Assembly: GCF_014644535.1 (NCBI RefSeq)
Contig: NZ_BMKW01000013.1
Span: 123,569 to 187,568 of the forward strand
Length of the DNA: 64,000 nt
From: Neoroseomonas lacus
GTDB lineage: Bacteria > Pseudomonadota > Alphaproteobacteria > Acetobacterales > Acetobacteraceae
Direction of reading: 5' to 3'
This document shows positions 45,075 through 54,057 of the stretch, piece by piece (position 1 is the first letter of the stretch; each line of letters opens with the position of its first letter). The notes beneath the pieces are model-generated. The model saw nothing but the letters and a program-made list of their open reading frames with translations, ran no database searches and was not told the origin of the DNA. The position numbers were made by a program, and so were the translations under genes.

Positions 45075-46319
45075 CTAGGTCCGTGCGGCGGCCACTGTCC
45101 AGCCCGCCACGCGGCGCCAGCGCATGCCGCGCCGCAACAGCCACAGCGCGATCGACAGGTTCAACAGGTTCCAGCCGATGCCGTTCCACATTGCCGCCTG
45201 GTAGGACCCGGTCGCGTCGAAGATCGCCCCCGCCATCCATCCGCCCAGCGCCATGCCGACCAGGGTGGAGGACAGCGCGATGCCAACGCGCGTGCCGGCC
45301 TGCTCGGGCGGAAAATACTCGCGCACGATCATCGCATAGGAGGGCACGATGCCGCCTTGGAACAGGCCGAACACCGCGCTGACGACATAGAGCGCGACCA
45401 TCCCGTCCGCCGGCAGGAACAGGAACAGCGCGATCCCTTGCAGGACCGAGCCCAGCACGAGCGTCCGCAACCCCCCGATGCGGTCCATCACCACACCGAA
45501 CACCAGCCGCGACGCGATGCCGGACGCGAGCATGACGGACAGCATCTCCGCCCCGCGTTGCGCGCCGTACCCAAGGTCCACGCAATAGGCGACGATATGC
45601 ACCTGCGGCATCGCCATGGCGACGCAACAGGCCACCCCCGCCGCGCCGAGCACCGCCTGCAACACATTGGGCGACAGGCCGAGCGGACGCGCGACCGGCA
45701 GCGCCGCGGCACCGGCCGGGCGTGGCGGCGGCAGCGGCGCGCGTCGGCGCAACGCCAGCAGCGCGAGCGGCACGATTGTCGCGACGCAGAAGGCGCCCAT
45801 CGACAGATGCGTCGCGCGCCAGCCGATGCTATCCACGCCCCATTGCAGCAGCGGCGGCCACACCGTGCCGGCGAGGTAGTTGCCCGACGCCGCAAGCGCC
45901 AACGCCATGCCGCGCCGCCGCGCGAACCACAGCGAGGCATCGGCGATCAACGGACCAAACACGGCCGCCGCGCCGAAGCATCCAAGCAGCACGCCATAGG
46001 CGAGCCCAAACAGGAACAGGTTCGGCGCAAAGGCCGCCGCCGCGCCGCCAAGGCCGATCGACACCGCCCCCACCAGCACCGGCACCAACACGCCGAAACG
46101 GTCGGCCAGCCGTCCCATCAGCACACCGCCGAGCACGAAGCCGACCATGGTCATGGTGTAGGGCAGCGCAGCGCCGGCGCGCGCGGTGCCGAACTCCGCC
46201 TGCACGGCGGGCACGACGACGACGACCGACCACATCGGCACGCTGCCGATGGCGCAGATCGCAACGATGGCGGCAAGGCGCAGCCAGGCGCCGCGCGAAT
46301 CGATGCCGGCGTCAGCCAC
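45075..46319 (-). CDS. MFS permease (monocarboxylate/oxalate-formate-like)
   Basis: A 414-residue inner-membrane transporter with twelve segments. MGRLADRFGVLVPVLVG is the loop 2-3 motif, WFARRRGMALALAASGNYLAGTVWPPLLQ the TM4-5 region and VMDRIGGLRTLVLG the second-half counterpart. The layout is like oxalate/formate antiporter and monocarboxylate-type MFS members. The start is uncertain: GTG 46319 gives a normal N-terminus, while a longer frame opens at 46403. An out-of-frame ATG with a better ribosome site lies just upstream. It probably belongs with the downstream dioxygenase and Bug genes. Confidence 0.8.
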   Translation of the reverse strand: MADAGIDSRGAWLRLAAIVAICAIGSVPMWSVVVVVPAVQAEFGTARAGAALPYTMTMVGFVLGGVLMGRLADRFGVLVPVLVGAVSIGLGGAAAAFAPNLFLFGLAYGVLLGCFGAAAVFGPLIADASLWFARRRGMALALAASGNYLAGTVWPPLLQWGVDSIGWRATHLSMGAFCVATIVPLALLALRRRAPLPPPRPAGAAALPVARPLGLSPNVLQAVLGAAGVACCVAMAMPQVHIVAYCVDLGYGAQRGAEMLSVMLASGIASRLVFGVVMDRIGGLRTLVLGSVLQGIALFLFLPADGMVALYVVSAVFGLFQGGIVPSYAMIVREYFPPEQAGTRVGIALSSTLVGMALGGWMAGAIFDATGSYQAAMWNGIGWNLLNLSIALWLLRRGMRWRRVAGWTVAAART

Positions 46320-46422
46320 GGACGCGGCCGGTCTTGAGCATGGCAGTATCTCTCCCTGCCACCAGCATGGCAGGCGCCGTCCAGTCCTGCCACCGCATCC
46401 CACGGCAGGCCGCTATGCAGCC

Positions 46423-46447
46423 GGGGCGCATCACAAGGATGCGCCCC
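46423..46447 (-). terminator. Hairpin after the large RTX gene
   Basis: GGGGCGCAT (46423-46431) and ATGCGCCCC (46439-46447) form a perfect 9-bp stem with a 7-nt loop, 11 bases beyond the RTX stop at 46459. No T-tract follows. Confidence 0.45.
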
Positions 46448-46458
46448 GCTACGTCAGG

Positions 46459-49400
46459 TCAGGCGAAGGTCAGCACGCCGGCATGGATCACCTGGACGTC
46501 CAGCAAGGTGATCATGCCGCCATCGCTCAGCGTCAACACGAGGTCGTCGGCCGCATCGCCGCCAATATCGCCGAGCGTCTGGTCCGTGACGGTCAAACCG
46601 TCGAGGATGCGGATCGTCTCGAAGCGCGCCAGGTCGGTGATGATGTCCGAGCCGCCGCCGGCGCCAAAGACAAAGACGTCATCGCCGCCACCGCCAGTCA
46701 GCACGTCGTCACCGGCGCCGCCGATCAGCGTATCGGCCTGGTCACCGCCATCGAGCGTGTCGTTGCCGATGCCGCCGTCAAGCAGGTCGCGGTTGCGCTC
46801 GCCCAGCAGCGTGTCTTCGCCATCGCCACCCCGCAGCGTATCGAAGCCATTCCCGCCTTCGAGGACGTCGTTGCCATCGCCACCATCGAGCAGGTCACTG
46901 TTGAACCCGCCGACCAGCGTATCGGCATCCGCGCCGCCGGAGAGGGTGTCGGCACCGAGACCGCCGACGAGCGAGTCCGCGCCGGCATCGCCGAGCAGCG
47001 TGTCGTTGCCGTCGCCACCGTCAAGCGTGTCGTTGCCCGTGCCACCAACCAGGCTGTCGCCCTGCGCGCCACCCAACACCACGTCCTCGCCGTCGCCGCC
47101 GAGCAGCGTGTCGCCACCAGTGCCGCCATCGAGCCAATCATTGTCGGCGCCGCCAACCAGGTGGTCGGCACGCTCACCTCCGACCAGCGTATCAGCCCCG
47201 GCCTCGCCATACAGCCCGTCGGCGCCGTCATCGCCGCTGAGGCTGTCCGCGCCGTCGCCGCCATGGAGCACGTCGTTGGCAAAGCCGCCGCCGACCGTGT
47301 CGTTGCCCGTGCCGCCCACCAGACTGTCGGCCAGGGCACCGCCCAGCAGCGTGTCATCGCCGCCACCGCCAAGCAGCGTATCGGCGCCGTTGCCGCCATC
47401 GACCAGGTCGTTGTCGTCGCCAGCATCGATGACGTCAGAGCCATTGCCCCCCGCGAGGATGTCCGCCCCGGCGCCACCATGCAGCGTATCGGCTCCGCCA
47501 TCGCCGGTGATGCTGTCCGCACCGTTGCCGCCGTCGATGCTGTCATCGCCGGCATGACCGGCCAGGCTGTCATTGCCGATGTCGCCCAGCACCGTGTCAT
47601 TGCCGGCACTGGCCTTGATCAGGTCGTCGCCGATGCCGCCGACCAGCGAGTCGGCACCGAAGCCACCGGTCCGGGTGATGCCGTCCAGCACCGTGTCCTC
47701 GGCGACGAAGTTCAGGTTCTGGATGCGCGTGTCGCCGGCCGCGCCGGTATCGGCAACGTCATAGGCCGTCGCCGGCGTCGCGTGGTTCTGCTGCAGGTAG
47801 TCCTCGAAGGCCTTCTGCTCGCCGAGTACGGTGGCATTGCTGGCGCCCACCGTCTGCATCGTCGCCTCGGCGGTGAAGTCGAGCGACTCATCGACCGCGG
47901 CGGAGACCGTGCCGTCGGTCAGCAGGTAGCGGAAGTTCTGGCCATTGGCCTTGACCGGGTAACCGTCGCCGCCATTGGCGGTGAAGTTCAGCGTGACCAT
48001 CGAGATCAAAGCCGGTGCATCGGCGCTGACCACGCCGTTCTCGGCGATGCGGGCGATAATGGCGCCGGTGGCGTCGATCAGCGAGATGCTCGACACCTTG
48101 TGGCCCGCGGCGTTGTCCGGGTCGTAGGAGACCCGCAGCCCGCCGATCTGCATGTAGCCGCCGGATTGCTGCGCCGGGCCCGACGACAGGCCGGCGGCGA
48201 AGTTCATGATGTTCAGTAGGCCCTGGGCGTCGGTGTCGAACACCATCAGGCGATTGTCGAAGCGCAGCGCGTTCTCGATGTCGAGTTGCGAAATCGCGCC
48301 CGCCGGCTTCACCTCCGAGGCGGCCGGCGGCAGCTTGTCGCCATCCGCATTCACCGAGCCGATCGAGGCGCGGATGCCACCGCCATTCTTCAGCGACACC
48401 ACCAGCGCGCCGCCGCCGAGCGCGTCCTGCGCCGCCACGAGGTTGGCGTCGGCGGTGATGTTGCCGAGATTAACCTCCTGCGTGCGACCGAACACCCGGT
48501 CGCCTTCGAGATACACATTGGTGTAGCCGAAGATGTTGCCGTCCTTGGCGCTGATCACCGCATCGATGGCGTCGGTGATAGCCTGCACCTGGCTGCCGAT
48601 GGTGCTGCCGGCAACGATCTCCGCCGCGCTGTCCGTCGTGCCATAGGCCTGCTGCAGCACTTCCTCGGTCGAGGCATAGGCGCCGTTGATCGCCGGATCG
48701 AGGCTGGAGGGGATGATCCTGCCGTCCGCGTCGAACTCCACCACCAGGCGGCCGAGATAGGTGTATTCGGTGTCGGTGGTGACGATCAGCGTGGTGTCGC
48801 CATGGGCGTCCGTCGCGACGATCGGGAAGGTGCCGGCAAAGTCCGCATCGTGGCCATTGAAGGGATAGGCGACGTCATCGGCATCGCCGAGACGCTCATG
48901 CCCGCCACCGGCGACCATGATGTCGATGCCGTGCACCAGCGAGGCCAGCGCCTCGTTGCGCGCCAGCGTGTCGAGCTGGTCGACCATGATGATCTTGTTG
49001 ACGCCCTGGGCTTCCAGCGCGTCGACGGCGGCCTGCAGATAGATGGCCACCTCCTGGAGGTCGGAGGTGTTGGGGTCGCCATCGTCGAGCGGCCGCGTCC
49101 CGTTGGGCGAGGTCTTGGTCAGCAGTTCCCAGGTGGTGAGGCCGACGATGCCGATCTTCTCGTCGCCCTGGGTAGAGACCGCATAGGGCGCGATCTTCGC
49201 CCGAATGTTGCTGACCTCCTGGCCGGCGAAGTTGTTGCCGGCATTGCCGCCGAGGCTCGCATCCGCCAGCGCGCGCACCGAGCTGTCGGCCGAGACGTCG
49301 AGGTTCGAGGTGATCAGCGGAAACAGCGCGCCACCCCAGGCGCCGGAGCCGGCGATGGCCCCCGTGAAGACCGGCGAGCCGAGGTCGAACTCATGGTTGC

Positions 49401-51150
49401 CCAGCGCCGAGGCATCGGTGCCGAAGGCGTTCATGATGGCGATGTCGGGCCGGCCGAGCGCGGTCGCACCGATGCCCGGCACGCCGTTGAGCGACGGGTC
49501 GGCGCCGGCGATCAGCCACGGGCCGGGGATGTAGCTGTCGCCTTCGCCGAGCACGAGCGTGTTGGCGTATTCATTGTCGAACTTGTCGATCAGCGCGCCC
49601 ATGATCGGCGCGGTGTCGACGCCGAGCAGGCCGCTCTCGCCGTAGTAGGAGAGGATCTGCAGCTTGAAGGTCGCGTTCAGCGTATAGGCGCTGGTCGTCG
49701 CGCTGCCCTCATTCGGGGCAACGATCATCGCCTCGCCGGTCGGCGAGCTCTCGGCGGGGATGAAGGTGATGACCTCCGGCGCGTCGTCGCCGGCCGAGGT
49801 GTAGAAGCCGGTGAAAGTGAAGTCGTCCGGGCCGTCCATGCGGAAGGTGGCGACGCCGTCGGCGCGCTCCAGCGCGACGAACACGTAGGTGTCGCCGCCA
49901 ATCTGGCCGATCTTGATGGTCTCCGGCTCGACACCCTTGTTGTCGTCGCGGTTCTCGTCGTAGCTGCCGGGGAAATATGTCGCGATCAGCGCGTCGAGCG
50001 TATTGCCGCTGTCGAAGACCTGATGGCCGTCGGTGGTCCAGACGCTGAAGGAGCGACCGCCGAAGACGTGCAGCTGGTCGTAGTCGCCATCGCCATCGGT
50101 GTCGCCGGTGGCGATGCTGACCGTCAGGCGGCCGATCGCGTCGACGACGTCGGCCTTGCCATTGCCGTTCAGGTCCGGAAAGGCGGTCGGGTCGAGGTTG
50201 AGCGCCGAGATGCGCGCTTCCTCATTGTAGCCCGGCCAATCGGTGCGTGCATCGCCCTCATTCGCCGTGATCAGGTAGGTGGTGCCGCCGATACCGACCG
50301 CCGCGATGCCGTCCGGCTGGTACATGCCGTAGACGTTGTCGTAGAGCCCCGGGGCGAAGACATTGTCGGTGTCGCTCGCCGAGATCTCGTTGCCGGCGAT
50401 GCTGTGGTCCTTGAGGCCGAGCGGGATGATCGCCGTGAAGGTCGCGCTCGGGATGTCGAGCACGCCGATCGCGTTCGCTTCCTGCAGCGTCACATAGGCC
50501 GTGGTCGGGTCATTCGGGTCGACCGTGATGTATTCGGGCTCGAGGTCCTGCGCGACCGTGGCGCCCGGGCCGAACAGCCGCACGCCGGCGGCCTTCAGCG
50601 CATCGGCCTGGTCGTTGAAGGCGGCGAAGTCGGCGGTGGACACCGCGCCGGTGGCGATGTCGATGATGCTGACCGAGCCGACCGGGTCGACGCTGTCGGC
50701 GGCACCGTAGGAATTGGGCTCGCCTTCATTGGCCGTGAGCAGCCTGGTGCCATCCGGGGTGAAGCCGATCTGGTCGGGCTGGGCGCCGACGGTCAGATAG
50801 TCGGTGCCGCCGAAGTCGCGCAGGGTCAGCGTGACGGTGTCGCCGCTGCGCGCCACGTCGAGCACGATGACCTTGCCCGGCTCGGTCTTGGGCACCGATT
50901 CGAGGACGATGGCGACGACGCCGTCATGCGCCGCGACGCTGTTCACGAAGCCGTATGACGTGGTCGACAGGGTGGCAAGGATCGCGCCGGTCGCCGGGTC
51001 GATCGCATCGATCCCGGCGCCCCCCGCGACGAACAGCAGTCCGGAGGCTGCGTCGAAGGTCGCCACCTCGGCATTGAGGGCGGCGGAGCCATTCGCCGCC
51101 GTGTGGGCAACGGTGAAGGCTTTGGTCGCGCTGAGCTGCGTCCCCGACAT
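46459..51150 (-). CDS. Large secreted RTX protein: propeller, 5'-nucleotidase-like module and calcium repeats
   Basis: A 1563-residue protein in three parts. Residues about 10-490 form a choice-of-anchor-I type beta-propeller (PDQIGFTPDGTRLLTANEGEP). Residues about 495-1110 resemble 5'-nucleotidase/metallophosphoesterases, with ALGNHEFDLG near 585, AGGGHERLGD and NGGGIRAS near 923. However, the usual first metal motif (DxH, or DQE in this group) reads ILSYYGESG. Residues about 1157-1487 are some 35 GGxGxDxLx calcium repeats, followed by a C-terminal beta-rich end likely used for type I secretion. There is no N-terminal signal peptide. ATG 51150 is chosen over TTG 51156 because CGGAGA lies nine bases upstream. 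Confidence 0.92.
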   Translation of the reverse strand: MSGTQLSATKAFTVAHTAANGSAALNAEVATFDAASGLLFVAGGAGIDAIDPATGAILATLSTTSYGFVNSVAAHDGVVAIVLESVPKTEPGKVIVLDVARSGDTVTLTLRDFGGTDYLTVGAQPDQIGFTPDGTRLLTANEGEPNSYGAADSVDPVGSVSIIDIATGAVSTADFAAFNDQADALKAAGVRLFGPGATVAQDLEPEYITVDPNDPTTAYVTLQEANAIGVLDIPSATFTAIIPLGLKDHSIAGNEISASDTDNVFAPGLYDNVYGMYQPDGIAAVGIGGTTYLITANEGDARTDWPGYNEEARISALNLDPTAFPDLNGNGKADVVDAIGRLTVSIATGDTDGDGDYDQLHVFGGRSFSVWTTDGHQVFDSGNTLDALIATYFPGSYDENRDDNKGVEPETIKIGQIGGDTYVFVALERADGVATFRMDGPDDFTFTGFYTSAGDDAPEVITFIPAESSPTGEAMIVAPNEGSATTSAYTLNATFKLQILSYYGESGLLGVDTAPIMGALIDKFDNEYANTLVLGEGDSYIPGPWLIAGADPSLNGVPGIGATALGRPDIAIMNAFGTDASALGNHEFDLGSPVFTGAIAGSGAWGGALFPLITSNLDVSADSSVRALADASLGGNAGNNFAGQEVSNIRAKIAPYAVSTQGDEKIGIVGLTTWELLTKTSPNGTRPLDDGDPNTSDLQEVAIYLQAAVDALEAQGVNKIIMVDQLDTLARNEALASLVHGIDIMVAGGGHERLGDADDVAYPFNGHDADFAGTFPIVATDAHGDTTLIVTTDTEYTYLGRLVVEFDADGRIIPSSLDPAINGAYASTEEVLQQAYGTTDSAAEIVAGSTIGSQVQAITDAIDAVISAKDGNIFGYTNVYLEGDRVFGRTQEVNLGNITADANLVAAQDALGGGALVVSLKNGGGIRASIGSVNADGDKLPPAASEVKPAGAISQLDIENALRFDNRLMVFDTDAQGLLNIMNFAAGLSSGPAQQSGGYMQIGGLRVSYDPDNAAGHKVSSISLIDATGAIIARIAENGVVSADAPALISMVTLNFTANGGDGYPVKANGQNFRYLLTDGTVSAAVDESLDFTAEATMQTVGASNATVLGEQKAFEDYLQQNHATPATAYDVADTGAAGDTRIQNLNFVAEDTVLDGITRTGGFGADSLVGGIGDDLIKASAGNDTVLGDIGNDSLAGHAGDDSIDGGNGADSITGDGGADTLHGGAGADILAGGNGSDVIDAGDDNDLVDGGNGADTLLGGGGDDTLLGGALADSLVGGTGNDTVGGGFANDVLHGGDGADSLSGDDGADGLYGEAGADTLVGGERADHLVGGADNDWLDGGTGGDTLLGGDGEDVVLGGAQGDSLVGGTGNDTLDGGDGNDTLLGDAGADSLVGGLGADTLSGGADADTLVGGFNSDLLDGGDGNDVLEGGNGFDTLRGGDGEDTLLGERNRDLLDGGIGNDTLDGGDQADTLIGGAGDDVLTGGGGDDVFVFGAGGGSDIITDLARFETIRILDGLTVTDQTLGDIGGDAADDLVLTLSDGGMITLLDVQVIHAGVLTFA

Positions 51151-51282
51151 GGACAATCTCCGGCAAAGGTATGGTTCGCCGTCGATTAGGTCGCTTGCCG
51201 GATCGCCTCCCTCACAGTGGCGTTACGGAAAAGTTAAAAAGCAGTGTTCTGGCGGACGGAAATCGGTGGGGTACCGCCCAAC

Positions 51283-51633
51283 TCAGGCTTGCTCGGCGCA
51301 GAAGATGTCGTGCAGCGTCGCCATCAACCGCGCGACTCGCGGATCGGCGATCCGGTAGTGAATGGTAGTGCCGGCGCGCCGCGTCGCGACCAGCCCATCC
51401 TCACGCAACTTTGCCAGGTGCTGCGACATTGCCGGCTGCGACAGGCCCGCGCGTTCGGCCAGGCGCCCCACCGGCGATTCGCCCTCGGCAATCAGCGTGC
51501 ACAGGACGATCAGGCGCCGCTCGCTCGCCAACAGACGCAGCATCGCCGCGGCGGCCGCGGCATGCTCCTCCATGGCGGCGGCGGCGGCGGCAGCGGAATT
51601 GTTGGCCGTCACGGCCATGGTCTGCGGCTGCAT
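51283..51633 (-). CDS. ArsR-family winged-helix regulator
   Basis: A 116-residue regulator. The helix-turn-helix is GRLAERAGLSQPAMSQHLAKLREDGLV, followed by the wing ATRRAGTTIHYRIADPRV. An Ala-rich N-terminal extension of about 30 residues precedes the fold. No ELCVC metal motif is present; the only obvious cysteines are in VLCTLIAEGE and DIFCAEQ, so a redox or metal-independent sensor is possible. GGAG precedes ATG 51633. It is divergent from gntR across 118 bp. The target gene is unknown. Confidence 0.88.
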   Translation of the reverse strand: MQPQTMAVTANNSAAAAAAAMEEHAAAAAAMLRLLASERRLIVLCTLIAEGESPVGRLAERAGLSQPAMSQHLAKLREDGLVATRRAGTTIHYRIADPRVARLMATLHDIFCAEQA

Positions 51634-51732
51634 GGAAAGCTCCGGAAAGCCACGCCCACCGTGGTGCTCTACAGGTATGGCGCGGTTTGTTCTTGTCTAG
51701 CCCATGATCCTGGGCCATCGCATCCGGCATGG

Positions 51733-51740
51733 TGCATGCA
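51733..51740. promoter_or_regulatory. TGCATGCA palindrome upstream of gntR
   Basis: The 8-bp palindrome TGCATGCA lies 12 bases before the gntR start. The same octamer recurs at 52626-52633 ahead of the allophanate hydrolase operon, so both could be contacts of the GntR regulator. Confidence 0.3.
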
Positions 51741-51751
51741 AGGTCCATGTG

Positions 51752-52483
51752 ATGACAACCTTCACCAAGTCTCACGTCACCGGCCCTGCCTATGGGGCGT
51801 CGGGCGACAAGCCATCGCGCCGCCGGCCGGGACCGACCCGCGCCGAAACGCTGGCCACGGAACTCGCCGAGGCGATCACGGAAGGCCGCATGCCGCCCGG
51901 CACCACGCTGGAGGAGGAACGCCTCGCCGCAGCCCACGGCGTGTCCCGCACACCGGTGCGCGAGGCGCTGCGCCTGCTGGCGGCGACCGGCCTCGTGGAA
52001 CAGCGCCCGCGCCGCGGCGCCGTGGTCGCGCGCCCCGAACCCGGACGCCTGGCCGAGATGTTCCAGGCCATGGCCGAGTTGGAGGCGATCTGCGCCTCCC
52101 TGTGCGCCGTGGCGATGACTCGGGCCGACAAGGCGCGCCTCGCAAGCCGGCATGCCGGCATGGCGAAGATCGTCGAGGATGGCTGGCTCGACGCCTATCG
52201 CGACGCGAATGTCGCCTTCCATGAGGCGCTCTACGCCGGGTCGGGCAATGGCTATCTGGCCGAATTGGCGGATGCCACGCGGCGGCGGCTCGCCCCCTTC
52301 CGCGCCGCGCAGCTCGGCGGGCGCGACCGCCTCGCCGCCTCGCATGAGGAGCATGGAGCGATCGTGGCGGCGATCCTGGCGGGCGACGCGCCGGCCGCCG
52401 CAGCCGCCGTGCGCGCCCATCTGGCGGCAACGGAATGGAGCTGGGGCGTGCTGGCCGGCCAGCCGTCGGCAAGGCAGGACTAG
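51752..52483 (+). CDS. GntR-family (FCD) regulator of the adjacent ureide operon
   Basis: A 243-residue regulator. The N-terminal winged helix contains MPPGTTLEEERLAAAHGVSRTPVREALRLLAATGLVEQRPRRGAVV, the FadR/FCD signature. The C-terminal helical ligand domain has AMAELEAICASLCA, DANVAFHEALYAGSGN and SHEEHGAIVAAILAGD, with the metal-binding Asp and His residues typical of FCD. Such regulators usually sense an organic acid related to the neighbouring pathway. ATG 51752 starts the conserved part; an earlier GTG/ATG frame start is unlikely. The next operon begins 218 bp downstream, behind a TTGTATACAA operator-like site. Confidence 0.9.
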   Translation: MTTFTKSHVTGPAYGASGDKPSRRRPGPTRAETLATELAEAITEGRMPPGTTLEEERLAAAHGVSRTPVREALRLLAATGLVEQRPRRGAVVARPEPGRLAEMFQAMAELEAICASLCAVAMTRADKARLASRHAGMAKIVEDGWLDAYRDANVAFHEALYAGSGNGYLAELADATRRRLAPFRAAQLGGRDRLAASHEEHGAIVAAILAGDAPAAAAAVRAHLAATEWSWGVLAGQPSARQD

Positions 52484-52625
52484 CGCGCCTTCCGCTTGGG
52501 CGGCACGGGCCCGCGCCCGGCGGGTCGGAGAACGCTCTTCTCCTCCGCCGATTGCCGCCAATGGTGCCACACCGTGCGGCAAATTGACCGCGAATACGGC
52601 AAATGGCCCAAGCGAGCGCCCGCTT

Positions 52626-52646
52626 TGCATGCATGTTTGTATACAA
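52626..52646. promoter_or_regulatory. Candidate GntR operator of the allophanate/cyanurate operon
   Basis: TTGTATACAA (52637-52646) is a perfect 10-bp palindrome of the kind bound by FCD-type GntR regulators. It is preceded by TGCATGCA at 52626-52633. It lies 56 bp before the first operon gene in the 218-bp gap behind gntR. Confidence 0.5.
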
Positions 52647-52701
52647 TTAGGCGATTCGGCCGACCCTCCGGCCCGGCACGGGTCTTGCTCACTATCGGGC
52701 C

Positions 52702-54057
52702 ATGGAACTGTCCGGCCTGCCCTTCCGAATCGACGCGCTGCACGCGGCCTATGGCGACGGCCTGCCCGCCGCCGCCGTGGTCGCAGAGGCGCATCGCCGG
52801 CTCGCCGCCGTGGCGGATCCAGGCATCTTCCTCGACCTCATCCCCGAAGCCGCGCTGATCGCCGCGGCCGCCGCGCTGCCCCCCTTCGATGCGGCCCACT
52901 ACCCGCTCTGGGGCATTCCGGTCGCGGTGAAGGACAACATCGCGGTGGCCGGCCGGCCGATGACCGCGGCCTGCCCGGCCTTCAGCCATATCCCGGCCGA
53001 GGACGCCTTCGCCGTTGCCAGGCTGCGCGCGGCCGGCGCGCTGATCCTCGGCAAGACCAATCTCGACCAGTTCGCCACCGGGCTGGTCGGCGTGCGCACG
53101 CCCTATCCGGTGCCGCGCAACACCGCCGATCCATCGCGCGTGCCGGGCGGGTCTTCCTCCGGCTCGGCCGTCGCGGTGGCGCATGGCATCGCCGCCGCCG
53201 CCTTCGGCACCGACACGGCGGGGTCGGGGCGCGTGCCGGCGGCGCTGAACGGCATTGTCGGGCTGAAGCCGTCCGTCGGCGCGGTGTCCTCGCGCGGCAT
53301 GCTCGCCGCCTGCCGGACCCTCGACTGCATCTCGGTCTTCGCCACCAGTGTCGAGGATGCCTGGGCGGTGTTCCGCGTCATCGCCGGGGAGGATCGCGCC
53401 GATCCCTACAGCCGGCCGATCACCTGGGTCGAACCCGGCGCGGTGCCGGCGCGCCTCGCCATCCCTGCGCCGGGCGACCTGCATCTGGACGACGCGGCTG
53501 GCCAGGCCGCCTGGGCTGCCGCCCGCGCGCTACTGCCCGAGGTGACGGAGGCGGTCATCACCCCGCTGCTCGATGCCGCGAAGCTTCTCTATGATGGCCC
53601 CTGGATCGCCGAACGCGCCGCCGCCATCGGTGATTTCGCCGCCGCCCATCCCGGCGCCCTGCATCCGGTGACGGAAGCGATCATCGGTGGTGCCGGGCGC
53701 TTCACCGCCGTGGATGCGTTTCGCGGCTTGTACAAACTCGCCGAGCACCGCCGCGCGGCAGAGGAATTCTTCGCGCGTGTCGACGTGCTGGTGGTGCCAT
53801 CCGCGCCGAATTTCCCGACCCTGGCGGAGCTTGACGCCGACCCGATCGGCCCGAATGCGCGGCTCGGCACCTACACCAATTTCGTCAACCTGCTCGATCT
53901 CGCCGCACTCGCTGTGCCGGGGCCGAAGCGGCCTGACGGGCTGCCGGCCGGCATCACGCTGATCGGCCCGCGTGGAAGCGATGCGTCGCTCGCCGCCCTC
54001 GGCATGACATTCGCGGCGCGCCGTGACGCCGCCACCCAGGAGACACAGGCCGCATGA
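52702..54057 (+). CDS. Allophanate hydrolase, amidase subunit (AtzF/DUR1 N-terminal domain)
   Basis: A 451-residue amidase-signature enzyme. The catalytic Lys77 (VKDNIAV), cis-Ser in PGGSSSGSAV and nucleophile Ser175 in DTAGSGRVPA are present. The segments TAACPAFSHIPAEDAFAVARLRAAGA, GKTNLDQFATGLVGVRTPY and ACRTLDCISVFA mark it as allophanate hydrolase rather than a generic amidase. It converts allophanate to N-carboxycarbamate and ammonia. The usual C-terminal domain is missing and is encoded as the next gene, overlapping by ATGA. No urea carboxylase is nearby, so its allophanate probably comes from cyanurate/biuret-type compounds. Confidence 0.9.
   Translation: MELSGLPFRIDALHAAYGDGLPAAAVVAEAHRRLAAVADPGIFLDLIPEAALIAAAAALPPFDAAHYPLWGIPVAVKDNIAVAGRPMTAACPAFSHIPAEDAFAVARLRAAGALILGKTNLDQFATGLVGVRTPYPVPRNTADPSRVPGGSSSGSAVAVAHGIAAAAFGTDTAGSGRVPAALNGIVGLKPSVGAVSSRGMLAACRTLDCISVFATSVEDAWAVFRVIAGEDRADPYSRPITWVEPGAVPARLAIPAPGDLHLDDAAGQAAWAAARALLPEVTEAVITPLLDAAKLLYDGPWIAERAAAIGDFAAAHPGALHPVTEAIIGGAGRFTAVDAFRGLYKLAEHRRAAEEFFARVDVLVVPSAPNFPTLAELDADPIGPNARLGTYTNFVNLLDLAALAVPGPKRPDGLPAGITLIGPRGSDASLAALGMTFAARRDAATQETQAA

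Noticed and set aside
46690..47680. Regular short tandem repeats that could suggest a CRISPR array or satellite (also at 1-900)
   Set aside because: The period of 27 bases is the codon echo of the GGxGxDxLx nonapeptides; repeats are contiguous, in frame and lack spacers.
48286..50958. 890-residue open frame antisense to the large RTX gene
   Set aside because: Composition (Arg, Asp, Val repeats) mirrors the complementary codons of the RTX protein; no ribosome site or known fold.
52702..54057. AtzE (1-carboxybiuret hydrolase) as identity of the amidase
   Set aside because: The sequence landmarks and the adjacent AtzF C-terminal domain gene fit allophanate hydrolase better.
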